From Pseudomonadota bacterium (GTDB lineage: Bacteria > Pseudomonadota > Gammaproteobacteria > Halothiobacillales > Halothiobacillaceae): 36,879 nucleotides of DNA. The position numbers and the translations under genes were made by a program. This document shows positions 31,370 to 36,879 of this stretch, in pieces (positions within the stretch are counted from its first letter, which is position 1; the number at the start of each line of letters is the position of its first letter). The notes below the pieces were generated by a model. That model was given only the letters and a program-made list of their open reading frames with translations, searched no databases and was not told where the DNA came from. The DNA is taken from assembly GCA_021795795.1 (NCBI GenBank), contig JAJYPA010000026.1:1-36879 (forward strand), given 5' to 3'.

Positions 31370-31682
31370 CGTGATTTGTCCAGACTTAGGCATTACGCTG
31401 GACGCGTTGGAGGTTATTCTTGCGGCCTTGGGTGTAATTCTTACCGTTTTTGCCATAGGTATCGCTATATTGGCATGGTGGGGATATAAAGACATGAAAA
31501 GGGCTGCCGTGGGTGCGGCGCGGCATGTAGTCACTGGTCAGATTGGCGACATTGCTAAAGCCGAAGTCCAGAATTACATGGACATGAATGTGACCAAGGA
31601 AGTCCAGAAATATATGGATGTAAACATGTCACAACCACATGAACAAGAAAGCAGGAATACGGAGGTGACCAGAGATGAATGA
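31320..31682 (+). CDS. One-TM protein fused to a HigB tail, upstream of ImmA
   Basis: A frame of 120 residues. Residues 1-10 (MDGFWAVSIY) are leftover HigB sequence. The main body starts near residue 25 with a long membrane helix (VILAALGVILTVFAIGIAILAWWGY) and a cytoplasmic tail containing two KxVQxYMDxN-like repeats (AEVQNYMDMN, KEVQKYMDVN). The true start may be later (GTG 31371). It overlaps the metallopeptidase gene by 8 bases, so the two are coupled. Perhaps it anchors or is cleaved by the peptidase; this is inference. Confidence 0.55.
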   Translation: MDGFWAVSIYGAATGGRVICPDLGITLDALEVILAALGVILTVFAIGIAILAWWGYKDMKRAAVGAARHVVTGQIGDIAKAEVQNYMDMNVTKEVQKYMDVNMSQPHEQESRNTEVTRDE

Positions 31683-32175
31683 TACCGCCGTCAAGATCGA
31701 CAATATTTTCCGACCATTCACGGTAATCCGTGAGCACCAAAAGTCTTATCCTGTTGACGTGGAGAATCTGGCTACTGATTTGGGCATTTATGTAATTCGC
31801 AAAGACTGGCCTGATAATATATCTGGCGCTATCGGCAAAGATGACCGGGGCTATTTCATTATCATTAACAGCAATCACCCTGAGGTGAGGCAACGATTCA
31901 CGCTGGCTCATGAGATTGCGCATTATGTTTTGCACAGAGACCAAATCGGCAAGGATGGCATCAAGGATACCTGGATGTATCGCAGCAAGATCAGCGATCC
32001 TGATGAGCGGGCGGCGAACAAGTTGGCGGCAGAAATACTGATGCCTGCGGACTTGCTGGGACGGGCAGCGGTGGAAAACGGCCTGCAGCTTAACGAAAGG
32101 AATCTGGATGCACTGGCAAAAACACTGGATGTTTCAACGACAGCACTTGCGATCAGGTTAGGAGTGCCTGCCTGA
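31675..32175 (+). CDS. ImmA/IrrE-family metallopeptidase
   Basis: A 166-residue zinc peptidase. The HExxH motif is at H79-E80-H83 (LAHEIAHYVLH), and the third-ligand helix DPDERAANKLAAEILMP follows near residue 108, both standard for COG2856. Family members such as ImmA cleave a repressor to switch on an ICE, and IrrE/DdrO and toxin-antitoxin versions exist. No Xre-type repressor is adjacent; the coupled partner is a one-TM protein. The GGAGGT before ATG lies inside the upstream gene. It could control element induction. Confidence 0.87.
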   Translation: MNDTAVKIDNIFRPFTVIREHQKSYPVDVENLATDLGIYVIRKDWPDNISGAIGKDDRGYFIIINSNHPEVRQRFTLAHEIAHYVLHRDQIGKDGIKDTWMYRSKISDPDERAANKLAAEILMPADLLGRAAVENGLQLNERNLDALAKTLDVSTTALAIRLGVPA

Positions 32176-32442
32176 CCAAAAATCAGAAGGCGGAACTGGA
32201 TGCGTTGAGCCAGTCGAGCGTGAGGAGATTAACTGCAGCGACATCCCTGCGCTGGGTGACGATTTCTGGAAGGTCGCCGTCCGGAACCCTTTTACAAGCC
32301 CAAAAAGGCCTCTACGACCGTGCGGGTGGACGTGGATGTGCTCTTATGGCTCAGATCCAATGGGAATGAAGGAAATGGCTACCAGACCAGAATTAACACC
32401 ATTTTGCGCGAGGCCATGTTGAAGGATGTGTCGAGAAGGTGA
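32171..32442 (+). pseudogene. BrnA/CopG-type antitoxin remnant
   Basis: The sequence encodes NQKAELDALS, then in a second frame DIPALGDDFWKVAVRNP, then in a third frame YKPKKASTTVRVDVDVLLWL and GYQTRINTILREAML to a stop at 32440. This is a BrnA (DUF4415) antitoxin with two frameshifts. The GDDFW and GYQTRIN blocks are diagnostic. No BrnT toxin is present. Confidence 0.75.
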
Positions 32443-32700
32443 AATGCGGTGATGACATGCGGGCAGTATAGGCGGGGCAACCAATGGCATCAACGGTAAG
32501 GGCCTTTCCTTGCCCTCCGCAGGCAGTGGTATTGGGTAGGTAGCACCACACCCAAGAAAAATCGCCACAGGGCAAATTTGAGCCACTACGAAGACAGGGG
32601 TGGGGGGGTTATGGTTTTCCCTTCGCCGGGCTTAGGTTGGGCCGCCACTGCTTTGTCCCACGCAGTAAAATCCTGAAGGGTGGGGCCACAAGCCCCATCC

Positions 32701-32727
32701 CTTTAGGATTCCTGAAGAATCCTAAAG
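32701..32727. repeat. 11-bp perfect inverted repeat in oriV
   Basis: CTTTAGGATTC and GAATCCTAAAG flank CTGAA. It could be a protein site or a single-strand initiation hairpin; no T-run follows on either strand. Confidence 0.7.
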
Positions 32728-32749
32728 GATCCTGAAGAAACCACGATTT

Positions 32750-32819
32750 CCCGCGCTTATGGTCCTCCTTTTTGGCTTTTCCCGCGCTTATGGTCCTCTT
32801 CCCCGCGCTTATGGTCATC
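32750..32819 (+). repeat. Three iterons of about 18 bp
   Basis: CCCGCGCTTATGGTCCTC at 32750-32767 and 32781-32798, and with one mismatch at 32802-32819. Spacings are 31 and 21 bp. They are direct repeats and the likely binding sites of the RepC-like initiator. Confidence 0.8.
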
Positions 32820-33040
32820 CATTAGGCTGAGTGCTCTAGGACGCACATATAGAGAATTTCATATGTTTTAATGGGATTTAGTAGAAAAGGTAGCCAGACC
32901 ATCCAGAAATTATTGCATTTAAGAACGTCTTATGAGTTAGAATGGCATCTAACGCCTCATCTTCTATGGGGTCGTGTTTCAACGTTCTAGTTTAATCACA
33001 AAATCTGTCTGCCAAAATATCTGCTTTAAAAAGGGGCATC

Positions 33041-33952
33041 ATGCATCTTTTCAGAATTCATATCCGCCCGTACAGTGGCGCAGCTGATGCAAAGAAGACA
33101 TTCCAGTACTGTCTGGATAATGGCGTTCTTGGCGTTGGCTGGAGGTTAAACGAGTATCAACATATCACCGATTGGACCGAGTACGAGGATTCAGCATCCA
33201 AAATTTATGAAAAATTAGACACATGTCATTACATCAAAAACCGAATCAGCACGGGAGATCTTATCTGGACAAGGGACACTGAGGGGCAGTATTACCTGGC
33301 AAGAGTGCTGTCAGGATGGGAGTACTGGCAATCACAAGACGGCATTGATTGTGATGTAGATGTTGCAAATATTTTTCGTTGCGACATTAGAAAAGTCGAA
33401 ATCGATAGCGTTCCAGGCAAAGTCATTGCTTGTTTCCGTCCTGCCAAGACTATACAGGAGGTGCTAGATCCGAAGACGGGTGAGTATTCAAAGCATTTAT
33501 GGAATCTGCTTGCTGGGGAAGGAACTTACGAGGTAGACCATAAAGAAATTGCTGACATTTTTACCATGCTTGACGATGAAGAAACCGAAGACTTGGTATT
33601 CTTATACCTTCAAAGCCAAGGTTGGTTTGTTGTCCCTAATTCAAGGAAAGCAGATACGATGAGTTACGAATATTTACTTGTCAATCCTAGAACAAATGAA
33701 AAAAGCTTGGTTCAGGTGAAAACGGGAAATGTGCCTTTGGTCGTCGCTGATTACGTAGGGCTCAAAGAACAAGTGTTCTTGTTCCAGGCCAATGAAATCT
33801 ATCATGGCACCAGCCAAGAGAATATTGTATGCATCACTCGGAAAGCGATTACAGATTTTCTGGTGGCGTCTTTGTCTTGGTTACCAGGAATCTTCATTAA
33901 AAAAATGGACTTAGTCTCAGCTGCACGCCATCATAATCCACCTATTGTCTGA
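33041..33952 (+). CDS. Putative PUA-like/PD-(D/E)xK two-domain protein
   Basis: A 303-residue protein I cannot assign to a named family. The N-terminal half has strands and aromatics like PUA/EVE-type readers (GVLGVGWRLNEY, STGDLIWTRDTEGQYYLARV, SGWEYW). The C-terminal half begins with a helix EDLVFLYLQSQGWFVVPNS, then YEYLLVNP and SLVQVKTGN. That helix, E and (x)VK spacing resembles an Mrr-like PD-(D/E)xK nuclease core, though the usual Asp is not obvious. A modified-base-dependent restriction enzyme is a reasonable guess. AAGGGG precedes ATG. It lies between the iterons and the convergent repC. Confidence 0.55.
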   Translation: MHLFRIHIRPYSGAADAKKTFQYCLDNGVLGVGWRLNEYQHITDWTEYEDSASKIYEKLDTCHYIKNRISTGDLIWTRDTEGQYYLARVLSGWEYWQSQDGIDCDVDVANIFRCDIRKVEIDSVPGKVIACFRPAKTIQEVLDPKTGEYSKHLWNLLAGEGTYEVDHKEIADIFTMLDDEETEDLVFLYLQSQGWFVVPNSRKADTMSYEYLLVNPRTNEKSLVQVKTGNVPLVVADYVGLKEQVFLFQANEIYHGTSQENIVCITRKAITDFLVASLSWLPGIFIKKMDLVSAARHHNPPIV

Positions 33953-33967
33953 AGCTAAGCAATTCAA

Positions 33968-34711
33968 TCAATTCAGATGAATTCTTTTGTTTTCGATTTT
34001 CAATCCGGTCGCCAAGAGTCCTGGCGCATCTTCCGCAAGTTCATTTCTTCTATCCTTTAGTGAGTAAGAAGGAATATTAGGACAAAGGGCAAAGATCAGG
34101 ACGTCAACTTTCCAACCCCCGTTTGGCTCTGTTTTATGGGTCAGGATGTGGCGCGCCACAGCTTGCGATATGCCGTATTTTAAGCTAGCAATTATTTGTG
34201 TTTTGTAAAAGAGTTTTAAATCGCTTTCAATCAGCATTGTTCCTGCCTTCCCTATTTCCACTCTCCACATTTCCCTTTCACCTCCAAGTGGGTTGTGTTT
34301 GGTTATGCTGGTGCCATCAGAGCGAACTGCTTTGTCGATGTGGTCGATCAAATGTCCTATGCATTTTAAGTGGTCCGGCTCCTTAATCTCAATTATGGCC
34401 TGCATTAGATCGTCCAGGTTCTTTTTGAAGGTCGACCAGCTAGTCTGGTTGGCTGTTTTCATGATTTGATATGGGTCGATCAATAATTTGATGCGTCCGT
34501 CTTCAAGCTTGGCATGTTTTTCACAGTGGGATAGCATGGCTTCTAGGATGTTCGCATGCGCCTGTCCAAGCCGCCCTTTTATGCGGATTGTTCCCCATGG
34601 CGTCTTGATAACTTCTTCAATGGATTTTGGCCGCCTGGTGGGTTGAAATAACCGCAATCGACTTTGATGGGCGGTCGCGGTCGGCAATTTATCGCCTTTA
34701 AAAGTCGTCAT
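33968..34711 (-). CDS. RepC-like replication initiator
   Basis: A 247-residue protein resembling RepC-type initiators of IncQ-like plasmids: a basic N-terminus, then RPKSIEEVIKTPWGTI, and helical winged-helix-like segments (LIDPYQIMKTANQTSWSTFKKNLDDLM; ISQAVARHILTHK). It is predicted to bind the iterons at 32.75-32.82 kb. ATG 34711 has GGAGGG upstream and overlaps the RepA-like gene by 14 bases, so translation is coupled. An IncQ-type primase (RepB) is missing, so priming must come from the host or another protein. Family assignment is by pattern and context. Confidence 0.65.
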   Translation of the reverse strand: MTTFKGDKLPTATAHQSRLRLFQPTRRPKSIEEVIKTPWGTIRIKGRLGQAHANILEAMLSHCEKHAKLEDGRIKLLIDPYQIMKTANQTSWSTFKKNLDDLMQAIIEIKEPDHLKCIGHLIDHIDKAVRSDGTSITKHNPLGGEREMWRVEIGKAGTMLIESDLKLFYKTQIIASLKYGISQAVARHILTHKTEPNGGWKVDVLIFALCPNIPSYSLKDRRNELAEDAPGLLATGLKIENKRIHLN

Positions 34712-35729
34712 CTGTATACCCTCCATTTTTTGTTTTGGCGTAGTCCCTAATGATTTTCTTGGCGTCTTTCGCATCTTTTTTAGCTTCATACAGCATAATC
34801 GGAATGAGCACCCCGCCCTCCTCCCGTCTATACCAACAATTTGAAACAGGCTCTCCATAATTTTGTTTTGCCACCCCAAATTGCACATACCGGTCGCGAT
34901 TATCATCTCCTATAGGCCGCCCATTTTCATGTAGCGATAAATCGCTACTTTGTTCTTTGGTCATCTTTGAAACGAACCCCGTAAAGCGGGTGTTATCGAC
35001 CAGTGCCGACGCCCCGCGCGCGGACTGCTGCTCATTACTTCTCCCCTCAAAATGCGCCAGTTTAGAGGTATGGTGGCACATGAGAATGGCCGCGCCGGTC
35101 TCCACTGCGATGTGTTCTATTTGGTTAATGAATCTGGCCATATCGCCATTATCGTTCTCATTTAAACCATGAATTCGGTTTAGAGTATCCACAATAACGA
35201 GCCGCGCACCGCGACACATAGCTATGATTTTATAACATGATTCATCCTCCATAATATCCGTTCGCTTCCCACGGATATCAATCACATAGCAGTTCTGCGC
35301 TGTTTTTAGGCGTTCATCTGGAGAAAGATATGCGGCCATATCCCTTAGCCGATTTTTTACAATGTCCTCTGGATCCTCTGCACTGAGGTACACTACATCC
35401 CCCGCGCGCTCCACATTAACCCCAAATATTTTTGTTCCACAGGAAATCGATATTGCCGCCTGCAAACTCCAAAAGCTTTTCCCAGTAGCACCAGGCGCGA
35501 TCAGTAAAGCTGGCGTTCCCTTTAGTAATCCTGGCAGGATGAAATCCAATTCTGTAGGTTCAGAACTAAATACTTCTGCAAGATTAAATGCCAACGATTT
35601 ACGAAAACCCCGTGCTTTCTCCAGCTCATTTTTCTCACGCTCTACCAAAGCCGCTTGCTCTGCTAAAGCAACTTGCATCAACGGCAACTTTTCTGGCTTA
35701 GGCAAGGGTAATTCTTGAGGATTAGCCAT
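34698..35729 (-). CDS. RepA-like hexameric helicase (RecA-fold)
   Basis: A 343-residue RecA-fold ATPase like RSF1010 RepA, the replicative helicase of IncQ plasmids. Walker A is APGATGKSFWSLQAA near residue 79; VVYLSAEDPEDIVKNRL follows; Walker B is LVIVDTLNRIHGL near 180; MCHHTSKL and RGASALVDNTRF contain the sensor residues. It is somewhat longer than RSF1010 RepA because of an N-terminal extension. It would unwind from oriV after loading by the RepC-like protein. It overlaps both neighbours (8 and 14 bases). Confidence 0.83.
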   Translation of the reverse strand: MANPQELPLPKPEKLPLMQVALAEQAALVEREKNELEKARGFRKSLAFNLAEVFSSEPTELDFILPGLLKGTPALLIAPGATGKSFWSLQAAISISCGTKIFGVNVERAGDVVYLSAEDPEDIVKNRLRDMAAYLSPDERLKTAQNCYVIDIRGKRTDIMEDESCYKIIAMCRGARLVIVDTLNRIHGLNENDNGDMARFINQIEHIAVETGAAILMCHHTSKLAHFEGRSNEQQSARGASALVDNTRFTGFVSKMTKEQSSDLSLHENGRPIGDDNRDRYVQFGVAKQNYGEPVSNCWYRREEGGVLIPIMLYEAKKDAKDAKKIIRDYAKTKNGGYTDDDF

Positions 35730-36144
35730 GATTCACTCCCTCCAGAAGAATCGATATTAAACCTTCGATCTGGTCTACAAAATCACCCCTGAAGTATTTT
35801 GATTCGTCTGACAACGGATGAATTAGTGTCGGTTTTCTGTTTTCCAGAACAACCACCTCAAAGAAAAATCCGTTTTCCCCTTGAAGGAAAACAGGCATAT
35901 CTTTAGGAAGTTTACTGCAGATATACGCTATCTGTTTGGGGGTGAAATCTGCGCAAATTAGCGCTACTGACGCAGTGATATTGTCCGCATTATCTGTGCC
36001 AGAAACGCGGATATCGAGGTCGTACCAGCGTTTTTCGCGTTCAGCATTAGCCATCTCTGTGCGCACAAAACTCTCATAAGATTTTGGAGCAAAGATCACA
36101 AGGTCAGTTTTTTTACTGTGATTTGTAACAGGCTGGTTGTTCAT
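35722..36144 (-). CDS. Rep-operon protein, unknown (140 aa)
   Basis: A 140-residue soluble protein, first in the rep operon and overlapping repA by 8 bases. AAGGTGG precedes ATG 36144. Its pattern (KKTDLVIFAPKSYESF, TASVALICADFTPKQIAYICS, GFFFEVVVLENRKPTLIHP) is alpha/beta but unlike any Rep protein I know. It sits where IncQ-like plasmids may keep small regulators or a primase, yet it is too short for a primase. A copy-number or assembly role is possible. Confidence 0.6.
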   Translation of the reverse strand: MNNQPVTNHSKKTDLVIFAPKSYESFVRTEMANAEREKRWYDLDIRVSGTDNADNITASVALICADFTPKQIAYICSKLPKDMPVFLQGENGFFFEVVVLENRKPTLIHPLSDESKYFRGDFVDQIEGLISILLEGVNHG

Positions 36145-36175
36145 AATTGGCCACCTTTTCAAATGAATAGGTGGT

Positions 36176-36310
36176 GCCGTCTTTCAAAAAAAATGAAAGA
36201 CGGCATTGGGCCAGACCCCAAATGCCGCTTCGCCCCAGGCACCGAACTTGGGCGAGCGAAACCGCTCGACAAATGCCGTGCGGTCGCAAAAATGGCGCAT
36301 AAAATGCGCC
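36176..36310. repeat. Cluster of perfect hairpins upstream of the rep operon
   Basis: GCCGTCTTTCA/TGAAAGACGGC with an A7 loop (36176-36204); CGAGCG/CGCTCG around AAAC (36252-36267); GGCGCAT/ATGCGCC around AAA (36294-36310). Between the first two, an imperfect stem pairs GGCATTGGG with CCCCAAATGCC. Three or four hairpins in 135 bases suggest a structured leader, an antisense control region or single-strand initiation sites. The remaining bases to 36634 are gene-poor. Confidence 0.6.
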
Positions 36311-36634
36311 TGAGATTGAGAATTTATTTAATAGGATATAAAAGGCGCAAATATATGCCCCTTTTAGAGAATGATAGATATCGTTGGATTGGATGATTCT
36401 AGAGGCCAAATTCCCGTTGCTGGGGTGAATTTTGGCAAAACTTCGGTAGGGCCAAGCGTAACGGCTCTTTGGCCGCCAATTGAAAAGAGCTTTTGCCAAG
36501 AAGCGTTTTGTCTAAAAACAGGCGGGGTCTGAACCTACCAAAGCCCACACCTAGACTGGCATTAAAAAATTTAGCACGCCAGCACACGAGAGTCAAGTGC
36601 CGCAAATCAGTGCTGCTGCCCCTCCCAGAAAATC

Positions 36635-36665
36635 TGTCACAATCTTGTCACACTCAGGATGTGAC
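36635..36665 (+). promoter_or_regulatory. 31-bp end module, right copy
   Basis: TGTCACAAT-N2-TGTCACACT-N5-TGTGAC, in the same layout and orientation as 203-233; the fixed blocks are identical and only the spacers differ. It lies 89 bp inside attR. It is a candidate recombinase arm-type binding site. Confidence 0.6.
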
Positions 36666-36754
36666 TCTGCGCTATTTCAGGTGATACAGAATTACAAAAT
36701 ACCGCACATAAACAGTCATATGCGCCCTAACATTCAATGATCTCTAGTGGTAAA

Positions 36755-36805
36755 AACCGCCTCCTAAGCGGTAGGTCGCGCGTTCGATTCGCGCTCGGGG
36801 CACCA
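36755..36805 (+). pseudogene. Right attachment core and displaced tRNA-Arg 3' fragment
   Basis: Bases 36755-36776 repeat the 22-bp core. Bases 36777-36805 then supply the original tRNA 3' half (T-stem GCGCG/CGCGC around TTCGATT, then acceptor and CCA). No D-arm or 5' acceptor precedes it, so it is not a working tRNA. It marks attR. Confidence 0.88.
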
Positions 36806-36879
36806 AATAAAACAAACAGTTACCACATTTAAGTCGACGCTGATTTTCTTATTCACTGAGAATATGCTGCACTGCGTGA

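Larger units (their letters stand above)
32660..33000. other. Candidate vegetative replication origin (oriV)
   Basis: The gene-free stretch 32443-33040 contains three iterons, an 11-bp inverted repeat, repeated ATCCTGAAG elements (near 32668, 32729) and, to the right, about 150 bases of AT-rich DNA. Such a GC-rich iteron block next to an AT-rich segment, near RepC- and RepA-like genes, is the usual form of an iteron plasmid oriV. The left part (32443-32640) shows nothing that I can name. Confidence 0.65.
106..36776. mobile_element. Integrated conjugative/mobilizable plasmid-like element in tRNA-Arg(CCU)
   Basis: The element runs from the 22-bp repeat inside the intact tRNA-Arg gene to the matching repeat at 36755-36776, so the excised circle would be about 36.65 kb. 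It has a tyrosine integrase at the tRNA end, a ParA/RHH partition pair, a MobF relaxase, a coupling protein, topoisomerase IA, a Rep module with iterons and accessory defence genes. No mating-channel ATPase (VirB4) or VirB core genes are visible. It is therefore best described as an integrative mobilizable element or an integrated plasmid rather than a self-sufficient ICE. The boundaries are seen directly; the ability to excise is inferred. Confidence 0.88.

Noticed and set aside
31129..31374. 81-codon plus-strand frame
   Set aside because: It crosses the promoter and reads the HigB remnant out of frame.
32750..32819. Iterons considered as a CRISPR array
   Set aside because: Only three copies, spacers of 13 and 3 bases and of unequal length, and no cas genes; they fit an iteron origin.
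36399..36605. 68-codon minus-strand frame near attR
   Set aside because: It starts at TTG with a poorly spaced ribosome site and matches no family; I cannot separate it from chance.

Overview
The window holds one complete integrated mobile element of about 36.65 kb, lying between two 22-bp copies of the anticodon-arm segment of a tRNA-Arg(CCU) gene (106-127 and 36755-36776). The intact tRNA (81-156) and a tyrosine recombinase (254-1270) form the left end; a 3' tRNA fragment marks the right end. The host is a Gram-negative bacterium, judged from lipoprotein signals, a trimeric autotransporter with an outer-membrane anchor, and proteobacterial conjugation and replication families. An acidophilic Acidithiobacillus-like host is possible, but the genus cannot be fixed from the sequence alone.

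Layout. 0.2-1.9 kb: integrase and two decayed integrase tails. 1.4-9 kb: accessory and probable defence genes (MltR/HEPN-like protein, membrane protein, type III restriction-modification res-mod pair, GrlR-like protein, and a small proline-tailed protein coupled to a 2-TM SLATT-like protein). 9-10.4 kb: ParA and a ribbon-helix-helix ParG-like partner, a 15-codon mini-gene, and an AlpA-type HTH protein. 10.4-27 kb: transfer region, almost all on the minus strand (VirD4/TrwB-type coupling protein, topoisomerase IA, YadA-like adhesin, several lipoproteins and one-TM proteins, MobF relaxase-helicase, and an RHH relaxosome protein) with an oriT candidate at 27.06-27.15 kb. 27.5-32.4 kb: lipoprotein, unknown genes, an HTH protein, an ImmA/IrrE metallopeptidase, and remnants of HigB and BrnA. 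32.6-36.6 kb: plasmid-type replicon (three iterons, RepC-like initiator, RepA-like helicase, an unknown partner), with a putative nuclease between the iterons and repC.

The element looks like an integrated conjugative or mobilizable plasmid. It carries relaxase, coupling protein, partition and replication genes. I see no VirB4, VirB6, VirB8-10 or other mating-pair channel genes, so it probably borrows a channel.

The main new observation is a promoter-like element, TTTCGC-N8-GAAGAG-N3-T(A/G)NNNN. It recurs nine times with exact spacing: eight copies on the minus strand, one in front of each transcription unit of the transfer region, and one on the plus strand in front of the 15-codon mini-gene. 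This implies a single regulator for the whole transfer programme. Other points are an in-frame TAA inside the relaxase-helicase, a 31-bp module repeated at both element ends, and an uncharacterised proline-tail/SLATT pair.
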